Below are positions 33,606 to 44,221 of a stretch of DNA of 64,000 bases, piece after piece. This DNA is from Nigrospora sphaerica (Eukaryota; Ascomycota; Sordariomycetes; Amphisphaeriales; Apiosporaceae). The stretch spans positions 186,001 to 250,000 of the forward strand of contig JAGVVL010000018.1 of assembly GCA_018287875.1 (NCBI GenBank), in the 5' to 3' direction. Numbering within the stretch: position 1 is the first letter of the stretch; each line of letters opens with the position of its first letter. The notes below the pieces were generated by a model. That model saw only the letters and a list, made by a program, of their open reading frames with translations, made no database searches and was not told where the DNA came from. Position numbers and translations under genes: made by a program.

Positions 33606-33965
33606 CTAAGGTAATTCCTCCCGCCCCATGCCCGGGCGGGACAGTAGCACCTGGGCCGCGTGCTTATCTCGGCGCACGACGAAGAACACCTGCGTGAACC
33701 TCCGTACCTGCCCTTGCACGTCTTGCATCTCTATCGCCGCTTCCACGGCGCCATAGCACCGTAGCGGCTGCCCGTCGACCCCTAAAAGTCGCGGCAGAGT
33801 TATGGGGACTTTCGTAACCCAACCCCTCGTGACGGCTCGATCCGCCGTCCGCTTTGCGATCACGTTGACCTCGGCCCCCGAATCCAGGTCGATCCGAATC
33901 GGCTTCTTCGCTCGGCCGAGTTCGTCGCATAACTGGCCCGTGGTGCGCATGGCCGCGCCTAGCAC
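33606..33965 (-). CDS. Gypsy aspartic protease region (fragment of pol)
   Basis: Carries the active-site motif LDSGAEVNVI and the downstream LLGVDGQPL..YG and VLLSRPGM blocks of a retroviral-type pepsin-fold protease. It releases Gag and Pol products. It ends at a stop just before the RT frame, so a frameshift separates them. Confidence 0.8.
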   Translation of the reverse strand: MLGAAMRTTGQLCDELGRAKKPIRIDLDSGAEVNVIAKRTADRAVTRGWVTKVPITLPRLLGVDGQPLRCYGAVEAAIEMQDVQGQVRRFTQVFFVVRRDKHAAQVLLSRPGMGREELP

Positions 33966-34014
33966 CCCTGTCGCGCGGTGTGTGTCCGCTGAGTCGTCTT
34001 GCGCTCCGTCCGGC

Positions 34015-35366
34015 TCAGCTACACATTTCCGCCTCGCTCGCGCTCCAGTCGGAGTCGGATCGGTACTGGGGCGTCTCTTGCTTCACCTCTGCCGCCTGGA
34101 TCCGCGCGCCGGCCGCTCGTGTAGCGCCGGTGTGCGCCGCCGGGGATTGCCTGCCCGGCGGCTTGGCCGTACAATCCCGCTGGATATGGCCCCCTCGCCG
34201 CATTTATAGCAACGGACGTACTTCGGGCGGGGTCTCCTCTCGGTGGCGCCTGGGCCGAACCCCCTCGACGAACCTTCGACGCTGGTTGCACCACCGCCTG
34301 GTTCACATACCCCTGTCGGGTCCCGCTAAACTCGTGCTCGGCCCGGGGTCGCTTCCTTCCTCCCGGAGTCCCGTCGCGTGTCCCTTCGCGATCCCTTCGC
34401 TGATAAGGGGAGAGGATCTGCCATCGACGCTCCGCCTCGTGGGCGACCGCTTGGGCGTCGGTGATAGCAACGTTATCCCGAATGATGTCCATCCGTAGCC
34501 ACGGTCGCAGCTTGAGTAGGAACTCGTGTGCGATGAGGGCTGGCCTGCGATGCTCTCTCGAACCCGTCGCTGCCACGCGGACCACTCGTTATAGAACTGT
34601 GTCGGCGATTGGTCGGCCGTTTGCCGGATCCGTTGTAGCGCCGCCATTGACCTCTGCATATTCTGAGCCGGGTCGATGTGTTCCCGTCGAATGAACTTTA
34701 AGAAGTCTGCCCACTTGGCCTGCTCGCTGTATTTCCCTTGCGGGTATAGATCTTCGGCGTGGGTGCGCCACTCGCTTTGCAAGGCGTAGTCCACGTTGGT
34801 GAGGGCCCATTCGATATAGCGAGCATCCGTCTGGTCGGGTCGGCTCTCGTTTTGTTGTTCCACCGCCACGATCCAGCTTCGGATCTCCACGTGGGTCGAG
34901 GCCTCCTCTAGCTTCTTGCATGCGTAAGTCGGTGGCTTCTCGTACGTGCGCGGTTCTCCGCTCGTGCTCCGACTGGGCGGCGTTAGTCCTTGACCCCGTT
35001 GGCGGTCGGCTCGGTCCGCCGTCATCATCTCGATCATCTTCTGCTGTGTCTTCAGCAGCGCGCGGAGAAGGTCGTTCTCCCGCGTGGCGACCCGGAACAG
35101 ATCGGACTCCGAGGGGTTGACATGTCGGGTCCCGGCGTTGGGCTTGGATCCGTTTCGCCGGATGGTCGCGGTTCGTCCGCGCCCGTGGGCCCTTCGTCCA
35201 TTGGGAACGGGCGCCCCTCCACCGTGCCCGCTCCGGTAGTCAGGGCGCCGGGGATCGCCGCGTTGCTCGGCGCGGCTGGCTCGTTGGCTCCTAACCCTAA
35301 GTTGGGGTGAGAGCTTGCTTGACCGGGCGTCGAGCTGTCGGGGCGCGATCGGGTAGCGGGTGCCAT
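34015..35366 (-). pseudogene. Gypsy gag (capsid and zinc knuckle), frameshifted
   Basis: Gag reads in three frames. It starts at 35366 (MAPATRSRPDSS) just inside the 5' LTR and shifts near 35,110 to the frame with LLRALLKTQQKMIEMM. That frame runs through the capsid-like part (IRSWIVAVEQQNE, YIEWALTNVDYALQ, WADFLKFIRREHIDP). It shifts again near 34,580 to HEFLLKLRPWLRMDI. The nucleocapsid zinc knuckle (CYKCGEG...GHIQRDC) is broken by a 1-nt change in a G run at about 34,178-34,182 (complement). Gag would package the RNA; as read it cannot be made in one piece. Confidence 0.8.
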
Positions 35367-35402
35367 AGCCGGCTCGTTCTCGTGGTGTAGAGATTGAAGA
35401 AT

Positions 35403-35635
35403 TGTAACGGAATGATACGAATCGAACGAGGTGACTATGTGCACGCAATTCCAATGACTGGCTGGCTGTATTGACTTCAATCTGGCCGTCCCTCCGTTTG
35501 CGGGCGCGGCCAGATTCTGCATAAGGGCGCCCCGGATTAACGTGGCGCCGCTCCGCCGTTTCGGCGACCGCCCTGGCGCTTGCTTCCCGCCGGCGCGCCG
35601 ACGCACCGCCGATCCGCCCGCCCGGCCCCTTTACA
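35403..35635 (-). repeat. 5' LTR of Gypsy element (233 bp)
   Basis: Same length and apparently the same sequence as 26237-26469; CCAAG follows at 35636-35640. For the minus-strand genes this is the promoter LTR. Confidence 0.92.
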
Positions 35636-35640
35636 CCAAG

Positions 35641-35708
35641 GCTATAATGCTACGGTGAAGTCCCTGCGGGATAAAACTGCATCTACCTGGCATATGGTTT
35701 CTCTATAA
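35641..35708 (+). pseudogene. 3' remnant of the host gene split by the pogo and Gypsy insertions
   Basis: A short plus frame (GYNATVKSLRDKTASTWHMV...) ends at TAA 35706-35708. It directly follows the Gypsy target duplication and fits as the continuation of the remnant at 24086-24253. The assignment rests on context only. Confidence 0.35.
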
Positions 35709-36022
35709 AGCCTGCACTGGCCCATAATCGCACATTCTGGACCCCGCGTTATCTTAACTAACATCTGGCTTGGAAATTTTTTGTTCATCTCATCCACCTT
35801 GCAAACTGGCGGTCTTTACTCGACAGGCATGAGTATAGTAACGAAATTAGCCGCGTTCGAACCCGCTCCGTTTTTGCCTGGTGTTCTCGGCGCCCTGAAA
35901 GGGTCCATAGACTGGAAAGCGAAAGCTTAGCCTCTAAAATCATGTTTTCTATTAATCGGGTCCTTCGACATTGCCAGTGAAATTTCGATCGTAGTGAACA
36001 TAAAGAGGTAAGTATTAAATAA

Positions 36023-38059
36023 TTATTCGAGCGTAGGATAGTGAACAAAATCGATAAAGCCCACTCCTTTCATCATGGCCTCGGTAGCGACCTTGCGCTC
36101 CAGCTCCATCTCCTCCCTCCAGTGATAAGCTTCTTCCATACCCATGGGCCACTCCTTGATGTATCCCAAGACCATGCTGTGTATTTCGGGCGGCATATTG
36201 TACTTTGTCCAATCAATTTTGGCGACGCCCGCCTCAAACCACCAGTCATGCTGCTGCGGCGGCACGTTGCTCGAGCTGGCTATGCGGTAGTGCGGGTCGA
36301 CGAGCTGGATTTCGAGGTAGCGCACTCGCCCGGGTTGCGTAACGTCGACGAGTTCCCAGGCGTCTAGCCTGTGCTGCATCGTGCTCGGGTGCGTGAGCAT
36401 CCTTCCCCGGGCGATTTTCACCGACCCCAGCTCTTGTACGGACTCTCCCTGCTCCTCTTCACCCATCCCGTCGATACCGTACATCTGGGCGAATAAGCGC
36501 GTGTCCCACAACCAAAGACTCTGTTCCTCGGGAATGAGGTCAGCGTCGACCCGAAACGACGCAGAGCCCCGAACGTTTTCGACGTCGAAGAACACGCGTG
36601 TGGTTGCCACGATGTGCTCGTTCAGAAAGCCGTCTGCTTGCCATTCTGTAGCTGGACGGCGCGGCTCGTGGGGATCCAACTCGACGTCGGCGATCCTCAC
36701 CATCACTTGGAGCCCGTCGTCCCGGAACTTCTCCTGGATTTTGATGGTGTAGAACTCGTGGTCGGGTTTCTCGGACTGCATGGGCTCGCCTGTCGATATT
36801 TGGCGTCCATTCACGATAGGCCTGCCAGCTTTGCCCCGCTTCCAACCATCGTAGGTGAAGCTCACGCCCGGTTCCGGATCGACCCTCCGTTCGTCACTGG
36901 GATAGGTTGAGCTGGACATCTGCGGTGATTGGGGGGTGCTGGGCTCTTCATCCATGTCCTCTGAATCCGAGTCGTCTTTGCGTGGCGTCCTTGGAGGATC
37001 CCACTGCAGTCCATGGGTGAGAATGCGCCGGGGTGTCCGTGGGCGGCCACAGTGGGCAAGCACCTCGTTCCACGGTTCGATGCAGTGATGCAATACCTCC
37101 TCGATCGTCTTATAGAGACCGGAATAACGATTGGGGTCCAAATTGTTGATGTACGAAGTAATTTTGACGCTGTTGGGATCTCCCTCCTGGGTGAATTTCA
37201 CTTCGCACGGTAGCCGTTGGAAACGATCAGATGCGCGGTAAAAATGAGCCGTTTCGTACTCTATTTGACCCGCCATATCGCGTAATCGAGTTTCGAAAAC
37301 GGCACCCATGCGAGTCTGCGGTCGTATCAGGCGTGGCACCGGGAGTATGTCTCCTTGTCCTGAATATTCCACGGCGTTTTGGCGGGGTACCTGGCGACCG
37401 TCGAGGAGCACACGTGTGCGGCCGAGGATAAGGGGGAACATGGAGGGATCGACAGGGTCGCACGGGAGCCCATCTTTCCGTCTGAATACTGGTAGCCGAT
37501 CGGCATCCGAGCAAAGAGCGTCAAGGAGCCGGCGAGGGATGAGGACGTCGGACTTGCAGATGCGTGAGCCCGAGTCAAAGGCTAGAATGTAGCCCGTCTC
37601 ATGGAAGCACTGTGCCATATCTCGTAGTTCCAGGCGGCACCATTCCCGGGCATCATCGCTGAGCTTATCCGGCCCGTGCCACTCGTTGATGGAGTATGGC
37701 AAATGCCAGCCTGGCTGGTCCGTGTAGGCATTCATGGCTTGCAGCATGTCCACCTCTCGTGCCACCATCCGGGGCTGGGTCCAGTCAACGAGTGCATGAG
37801 CGAACCTCTCCCCCGCCGGCTTCTCAGCCGACAGTGGGCAGTCAAGTAGCCCGGGAACGCATAGAGGGCGCGGCGGCATTCCCTCGTCGACGTGGCAATG
37901 GACCTGTGCCCCATTGTTGAACGAAAGGCCCTCGACCGCCCTCGGCCAACCCGAGTCCTCGGCCCATCGTACAAGGTTTGTGTACTGATTGACTGAGCCC
38001 CACTCCAACATGGGATCGAACACGTCGGGAGGCCATCGCCCGGCACGATGCGACCACAT
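36023..38059 (-). CDS. DUF4246 family protein (678 aa)
   Basis: One long uninterrupted minus-strand exon. The N-terminal GLLDCPLSAEKP, then VDMLQAMNAYTDQPGWHLPY, and the C-terminal EWPMGMEEAYHWREEMELE are hallmarks of DUF4246 proteins, a large family in filamentous ascomycetes of unproven biochemical role. There is no signal peptide, so it is probably intracellular. An acidic Ser-rich linker (DDSDSEDMDEEPSTPQSPQ) sits at about 370-390. The frame is complete, although a Gypsy element ends about 390 bp downstream and a LINE copy begins about 290 bp upstream of the start, in the probable promoter. Confidence 0.85.
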   Translation of the reverse strand: MWSHRAGRWPPDVFDPMLEWGSVNQYTNLVRWAEDSGWPRAVEGLSFNNGAQVHCHVDEGMPPRPLCVPGLLDCPLSAEKPAGERFAHALVDWTQPRMVAREVDMLQAMNAYTDQPGWHLPYSINEWHGPDKLSDDAREWCRLELRDMAQCFHETGYILAFDSGSRICKSDVLIPRRLLDALCSDADRLPVFRRKDGLPCDPVDPSMFPLILGRTRVLLDGRQVPRQNAVEYSGQGDILPVPRLIRPQTRMGAVFETRLRDMAGQIEYETAHFYRASDRFQRLPCEVKFTQEGDPNSVKITSYINNLDPNRYSGLYKTIEEVLHHCIEPWNEVLAHCGRPRTPRRILTHGLQWDPPRTPRKDDSDSEDMDEEPSTPQSPQMSSSTYPSDERRVDPEPGVSFTYDGWKRGKAGRPIVNGRQISTGEPMQSEKPDHEFYTIKIQEKFRDDGLQVMVRIADVELDPHEPRRPATEWQADGFLNEHIVATTRVFFDVENVRGSASFRVDADLIPEEQSLWLWDTRLFAQMYGIDGMGEEEQGESVQELGSVKIARGRMLTHPSTMQHRLDAWELVDVTQPGRVRYLEIQLVDPHYRIASSSNVPPQQHDWWFEAGVAKIDWTKYNMPPEIHSMVLGYIKEWPMGMEEAYHWREEMELERKVATEAMMKGVGFIDFVHYPTLE

Positions 38060-38337
38060 GGTGAGTTACGTGAGAGCCTCGGCTGCTAAAATATTGGGTC
38101 GCACAACCGTAGACGGCTAATAGATGGAGAAATAATGATGGGAAGATGAATGCTCTGGCGACTTGTGCGATGCGCGGTGGTTACTTAGGAAAGAAGAAGT
38201 GAAGGAGTAGGAGGTGGCGTTGCATGAGGGGATAGCCTTAATTCGAGCACCACCACGGAAGCTGACGGTTTTTGTTTGCAACCCATGTCGCTGGAGTGGG
38301 GTTATCCGCATCCAGCCAAGGTACCCACTACATGTAT

Positions 38338-38349
38338 CATCCCATGATA
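38338..38349. repeat. Target-site duplication of the short LINE copy
   Basis: CATCCCATGATA here and at 40319-40330 flanks the element at 38350-40318. Confidence 0.8.
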
Positions 38350-40318
38350 TTATTATTATTATTATTATTCTTACACCTAGCGACCTATTTAGGCCATGAG
38401 GACCCCCTGCGCATCTTAGCCTAGGAAAACCGTTCCGGGCTGACGTCCGGCCGGGTGAAAAACCTAGGTTCCGCTGCGTCGTACCGCTTCTATCTACTCT
38501 TTGACCTGCCATACCGAGATCGGGCTCAGCGCGCCCGCTTCCTAGCTGATGAGTTGATTCGCCAGCTGGAACATGTCCAGCCTGCCCGAGCGGAGTAGCC
38601 ATCTTGCGATAATTCCTGCTTTTCCGGGGGTGTCGAGCATCCTGTCCGTGTCTATCGGTCCTCCTAGAGCTTGGACGAGATGCTCTCGTCTTTCTCTTTC
38701 CCGTGGGCAGAAAACGAGGATATGCCGGACGGTCTCCCTACCCTGACCGCAGTCACACCATGGGCTGTCGAAGCCTGGAACCCTGCGCTTAAAAGGAAGT
38801 CTCGCAGCCCAATCTTGCCGGTCCTCGCTTGGACGAGGATCGAGCTCTCTGCCTTGTGAAGTCCTTTATGGAGCTTAAGGACGTGCTTGTCTGGCGGCAT
38901 CTTGGTTGCTGCCGGGGCTCGCGCTGTTCGGTTTTTCTGCGTTTGTTGCCATCTCTGGAGCCAGTCTCTCTCCTCAGCCTTATATGCTGAGTCTCCAGCT
39001 AGCCATTCGTTTAGCCACCTCTTGCGATCGGGAGTGTCGGGGCCTTTCGGTCTGCGCCGGCGATTCGGTCTTGTTAGAATCCATCTGGCTGCGTTATCGC
39101 ATCTTACTTGGATAAGCGTGGCGATGCGTGGCTGTTGGAGCCTCTCTTCCGAAGCCGCCACTCTTTTGTTAAGCCATACGTCTAAGGCCCCCTATCCCCC
39201 GGGTCTAGTTCTCTGCGCTTTCCATAGAAAGAGGTGGGGAATAGAAGGTTTGCACCTTAAGCAGCCCGCAAGGGCATATCCCTCTCTAGGACCACCGACA
39301 TGCGCATCCGTCCTCTCGAGCCATAGCACGACCTCCTCGACCTGCAGCCTCCCAGGATAGCACTTGCGCTAGCGACACTCCGATAGAGAAGATGCCCTTT
39401 GGCACAATCGAAGGCAGTCCGTCTTATCCTTGTCTCCAGGTCCCTAGGCTGGCCCCATCCAGCTGTTCATCCCCTTCCACGGCAAGTCCTCGAACCGGTT
39501 CCATCTCTAGTCGACCCTAGTGCGAGTAGGGGACGTAGGGGCTACCCTGTTCTTCTGCCGGTCCCGCGGTCGTCGTGCTATGCTACGGCCCACCGGTGTC
39601 CTAGGGTGGCGAGCCCTAGACCGGCTTCCCGTTGCTTGCCGCTATCTTTGCCGGCGAGCCGACTATGTCTTGCCGTAGGCCTTCGGTAAGGGGTACCACC
39701 ACGCCGGTATAGTACCCTGTAAGGCCTCGACTAACCTGCCCTGATCCACTATATGTTCGTCTCCGGAGCGGTGCGCTGTCACCCCGAAGGGCGACACGGG
39801 CAGCCAGCCGTAGCCACTATTGCCTTAACGACTCCGTTCCCGTGCTCTTAACAACTTCCATTACTCCGTACGCACGCCCACTTAGGTATTCGTTCGATAC
39901 CCTCGCGGCTGTTCACTGCAAGCCGTCTTAGAGCTCGGCAGGGCCGAGGGTGTCCTGTCGTCACCTCGAGAACCGAGTCGACGTCGGATGGTTTTTTTAC
40001 CCAAATCCCTCTATAAAGACGAGGGCCTTCGCTGCGCGCCTATTTTGTCGTCGATCCGGCGTCGCGCGGTGTCGATTTTCGAGGCTGCTTGCTGCGTTTG
40101 GCGGGGGCGAAAAATTTTTGGTCGTGCGACGCCCGAAAATCCCGCATCACAGACCGTCTCAGCACAACTCCGGTGCAGCGACATAGCGACGCAGCAATGG
40201 CGCCTCGCTACACTTTCGTGCAGAATGCGTCTCTATATCGGCTCCCCCTCAGTCAATTGACCTAGGAAGATTTCCAGCCGGCGCCGCGGGGAGGCTGTAG
40301 AGTCCGACTTCGCCAGCC
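38350..40318 (-). mobile_element. Internally deleted Tad1-like LINE
   Basis: A 1969-bp copy, minus strand, with a (TAA)n 3' tail (TTA repeats at 38350-38370 on plus) and a 12-bp target duplication. It keeps the 3' end of ORF2 (38,400-39,186, for example NEWLAGDSAYKAEERDWLQRW) and about 1.1 kb of 5' sequence (39,187-40,318). About 3 kb is missing relative to the copy at 40842-45814 (its 41,684-44,683), including endonuclease and RT. The join at about 39,187 lies at TCTAAG|GGCC. Both ends are intact and flanked by one duplication, so it probably moved in deleted form using enzymes from a full copy. Confidence 0.82.
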
Positions 40319-40330
40319 CATCCCATGATA

Positions 40331-40828
40331 GCCTGTGTTTATATTATCCGTCGATCTGTCGTCAATGGTACGGATGCTCGATGTCTATACCTAATTAAGG
40401 AAAACAGTACCAAATGCTGTTATGAGCTCATTATTCCGCTCACCTAGTGACTCGATTTTAGTATCCTAACAGGCCCGGGAATGCGAATTTTAATTTTGTA
40501 GCCTAATCTGACCAATTAAAAAACAGCGTCACAGAAAGGGAGGCTTAAAGACACTTGCGCCACATTTTGGGTACAGCACGGCCTGTACGGAACACTCCAG
40601 GTAACAAGTCTCATCTGAAATTCTAAAGTATAAGTGGGAACGCGCTATAAGTCGTATTTTCCGAACCGGTTGGGATACTCATTTAGCCGCTCAGCTCTCA
40701 GCCCCCCTTCTTTTTTTTTCATACCCATCCTAGCCCTGATGGTCAACCCGCTTCTTAGCACGGCGGGTTTTGGAGCTTTTTTCTCGCTCTTGTCAACGCG
40801 TGCAGCGCGGGCCTGTGCTTCCCGCCCA
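40331..40828. other. Spacer holding the severed 3' end of a host gene
   Basis: On the minus strand, 40828-40755 continues the reading frame of the secreted protein gene at 45729-46559 beyond the LINE (LGGKHRPALHALTRA...) to a TAA at 40757-40755. A T9 run and its 3' flank follow. Nothing else is recognised. Confidence 0.55.
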
Positions 40829-41037
40829 GGGTACGGGGATTATTATTATTATTATTATTATTATTCTTACACCTAGCGACCTATCAAGGCCATGAGGACC
40901 CCCTACGCATCTCAGCCTAGGAAAACCGTTCCGGGCTAACGTCCGGCCGGGTGAAAAACCTAGGTTCCGCTGCCTCGCACCGCACTTGTCTACTCTCTAG
41001 CCTGCCATACCGAGATCGGGCTCAGCGTGCCCGCTTC

Positions 41038-43240
41038 CTAGCTGATAAGCTGATTCGTAAGCTGGAACATGCCCAGCCTTCCCGAGCGGAGTAGCCATCT
41101 TGCGATAATCCCAGCTTTTCCTAGCGTGTCTAGCATCCTGTCTGTGTCGATCGGCTCTCCTAAAGCTTGGACGAGATGCTCTCGTCTTTCTCTCTCCCTT
41201 GGGCAGAAAACGAGGATATGTCGGACGGTCTCCCTGCCCTGACCGCAGACGCACCATGGGCTGTCGAAGCCTGGAACCCTGCGCTTGAAAAGGAAGTCTC
41301 GCAGCCCAATCTTACCAGTCCTCGCTTGGACGAGGATAGAGCTCTCTGCCTTATGGAGTCCCCTATGGAGCTTAAGGACGTGCTTATCTGGCGGCATCTT
41401 AGTTGCTGCCGGGGCTCGTGCTATTCGATTTTGCTACGTTTGTTGCCATCTCTGAAGCCAGTCTCTCTCCTCAGCCTTGTGTGCTGAGTCTCCAGTTAGC
41501 CATTCGTTTAGCCACCTCTTACGATTAGGAGCGTCGGGGCCTTTCGGTCTACGCCGGCGAGTCGGTCTTGTTAGGATCCATCTAGCTGCGCTATCACATC
41601 TCGCTTGGATGAGTGATGCGATACGCGGCTGTTGGAGCCTCTCTTCCGATGCCGCCACCCTTCTGTTAAGCCACGTGTCTAAGGGGGACACGTAGGCTTC
41701 CGTTTCTAGCACTGCGGCAGCCGTGGCTTTGAAAGCTCCTGTAACCTTTCGGAGGCACTCTGTCTGGACATCGTTGAGTGCCTTGGCTCTGTTTTTCGAG
41801 ATCTGGCGGTGCCACTCTGAAGCTCCATAACCTATCGCAGACTGTACGACGGCTGTATAGACTTGGCGGGCTCGCTGGAGAGACGCGCCCCATATCGAGC
41901 CGGCTATCCGGTCTAAGGCATAGACTTGCGTCGCCATTTTCTTCGATATTGACTAGATATGTACGTCCCAGCGGAGACGTCTATCCACCTGGATGCCAAG
42001 GACGCGGCAGGAGTCTTCTGGTTCGATTTCGTGACCTTCTAAGGCTATCTTCGTGTCCGGACCTTTCCGTCTTCGAGAGAAGTGGACTAGGTGATATTTC
42101 TGGACTGCGAAGGTCATGCCGTAGCTGACTGCCCATTCTTTGCAGATCCTGTGAGCGGCCTCCAGCCGCTTGCAGGTCTGCTCGGGGTTTAAGCCGAAGC
42201 CCACGAGGTTCGTGTCGTCTGCGAAGGCTATAGTAGCTATCCCTGGTACGGCGCAGAGAGCCTTATAGAGACCGGCTATATAGAGGCAGAAGAGGATAGG
42301 CGATAAGGGTGAGCCCTGTGGGACGCCTACCGGGACTGGGATCTCGTCCGATTCCTAGCCGTCGAAGAATAGCGTGGTGGACCGGTTAGATAGGAAGCTT
42401 CGGATCCAGCTGATAGTCCATATAGGGACCCTCAGCGCACGCAGGTTGGCAAGGAGCCTTCCATGGTCGACGGAGTCGAAAGCGCCTGAGATATCCAGCG
42501 ATAAAAGGGTTGCTACGCCTCCATACTTCCAGGCTGTACGGACCAGGTCCGTTAGCAGCCGTAAGGCCGTTTCCGTGGAGCGGCCCTTTCGGTTCCCTAT
42601 CTGTTCGTCTGGGAGCAGCCCGTTTTCTTCCGCAAAGCTGGCTAGCCGTTGCGCCAGCAGGCTCTCGATCACCTTCCCCATGGTGTTAAGCAGCGCGATA
42701 GGTCTCCATCCGCCGGCTTGGTGGTATTCGTTTGGCTGCTTTCCTGGTTTCCGGAGGATAACGGTCACTGCTTTGCGGAACGCTGTTGGATAGTATCCCA
42801 TACGCCAGCATGCTTCCGCTAGGGAGGCTAAGGCCTGGAAGAGGGGCTTTCCTAAGCGCTTAAGGAATCGGAAGCTGGTCTGGCCCAGGTGCTTTCCACT
42901 GGCCTGCCTTGCTTAAGACGTCTTGGACCTGCTCCGCTGTCACCTCGCCGTCGATATCGAGAGGCGCTGCGAGCCGGTTTGTTATACGGAAGCCGGTATG
43001 CATGGCCTTAGGGAGAGGGTAAAACCTCTCTCGGAAGGCCTCCGTTTTCTCCTTATGGGTTATTGCTTCGCCTCGCGGTGTGTGAAGTGTGGGGACAGCT
43101 GGAGGTAGCGGCGGTACGGCTCCTTCGGTTCTAGCCCATCTCGCGATATTCCAGACGCCAGCTGGCTGGCTAGAGGCCTCGTGAAGCATGTTTCTCCAGG
43201 TCGCTGTCTTTGCGGTGCGGATTGTTTTCTTTTTCACAAG
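41038..43240 (-). pseudogene. LINE ORF2: reverse transcriptase and C-terminal Cys domain, interrupted
   Basis: The RT is read from about 43,240 to 41,950: GYYPTAFRKAVTVILRKPGK, WRPIALLNTMGKVIE, LLSLDISGAFDSVDH and, after a TAG at about 42,355, VGVPQGSPLSPILF and FADD (catalytic). Downstream are the thumb-like region (41,937-41,434) and a C-terminal CVCGQGRETVRHILVFC motif (about 41,240), typical of these LINEs. RT makes cDNA at the nicked target. Several stops and frame changes disable it. No RNase H domain was seen. Confidence 0.82.
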
Positions 43241-43552
43241 GGATGCTTGCCGAAGAGCTCGCTAGGCTGCGTCTGTCCTATCGGATAGCCATGTTCGCTG
43301 GGTTCGTCTCTCCTCCTCTATAGCTTCTTTTGTTTCATGGTTCCACCATACCTTGCCTCTCCCCTTAGAGTAGCGGAGGGGGGCAACTAAGTTGGCTATC
43401 CGAGTTAGCTCCTTAGTTAACGTTTCGGTGTACCTATCGATTTCCTCCGATGTCTCGAGTAGTCCTGGCTGCGGAAGGTGTGTCGCCTCGGCCTTCGCTT
43501 GGTTATAGTCAGCTGTTTTCCAGCTGCGCCGTGGCTTATTCTGGGGGTCGTT

Positions 43553-44221
43553 TTAAGGTCCAGCCACGCGTATCACCTGCGGGAGGTGATCGGATCCAGC
43601 ATATGGGGCGTACCCGTCGTAGGCAGCTCGGAGATCGTCTGTGGCCCACGCTAGGTCGATTGTGGAGTCCATGCACCCTCTTCGAGTCCATGTCGGTGTT
43701 CCAGGGGGCGTGATAAGCTGGAGTCTCCAGGATTCTGCTAGCTGGAGTAGCTTATCGGCTGCCTTATGAGGTCGGACGTTGTATCCTCCCCAGACAGGGT
43801 GGTGGACGTTAAAGTCTCCTACGAGGACTGTTCGTCCTAGCTGGGGACCGGTAAGGAGGGCTTCGATAGCTGGCAGGTCTGATCTGCTAATCGATCCAGG
43901 AGGAGGCGAGTACACGCAGATGACTGTTATAGGACCATCTGGCAGCTGGATTGTGATATTGCACCTATCTGACTGTGCCTTATAAGTCCACTGCGCCGGG
44001 GGGTACTTCTTATTAATGTAAATACAAGCCCTGCCTCCCTCGGCGGTATAGAGAAGGTAGTACGGAGAGGATCTCGGGCAGTAGGTGGTCGGTATATGTG
44101 GGTTTCTCCAGGGCTCTTGGATAGCTAGGATATCGTACTCTTCGGAGATGGCATCGACTGCCGGGATCTGTGCTTTCTTACTTTTCTGCGTGTTCCAGTG
44201 TAGGATCCTTAGCGCTGTCAT
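43553..44221 (-). CDS. LINE ORF2: apurinic-type endonuclease domain (fragment)
   Basis: 222 codons open. Motifs of the exonuclease/endonuclease/phosphatase fold: ILHWNTQKSK, AIQEPW (catalytic E), VLVGDFNVHHPVWGG (D and N), CMDSTIDLAW and AGSDHLPQVI (catalytic D-H). It nicks target DNA for target-primed reverse transcription. The downstream frame is off by a shift near 43,550. Confidence 0.88.
   Translation of the reverse strand: MTALRILHWNTQKSKKAQIPAVDAISEEYDILAIQEPWRNPHIPTTYCPRSSPYYLLYTAEGGRACIYINKKYPPAQWTYKAQSDRCNITIQLPDGPITVICVYSPPPGSISRSDLPAIEALLTGPQLGRTVLVGDFNVHHPVWGGYNVRPHKAADKLLQLAESWRLQLITPPGTPTWTRRGCMDSTIDLAWATDDLRAAYDGYAPYAGSDHLPQVIRVAGP

Larger units (their letters stand above)
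26237..35635 (-). mobile_element. Ty3/Gypsy LTR retrotransposon (chromovirus) carrying an antisense gene
   Basis: A 9399-bp element with two 233-bp LTRs (TGTAACGG...CCTTTACA) flanked by the 5-bp duplication CCAAG (26232-26236 and 35636-35640). On the minus strand the order is gag, protease, reverse transcriptase/RNase H, integrase, chromodomain, i.e. Ty3/Gypsy order. The internal region is unusually long because about 3.7 kb between pol and the 3' LTR carries a gene on the other strand. A purine-rich tract (GGAATTGGGGGGCA on minus, about 26470-26483) next to the 3' LTR is the likely polypurine tract. The two LTRs look identical, so the insertion should be young. Yet gag and pol contain several frameshifts, some at G/C runs. 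Confidence 0.92.

Noticed and set aside
38350..38370. TTA microsatellite
   Set aside because: It is the (TAA)n tail of a minus-strand LINE; the same tail is seen at about 40842.
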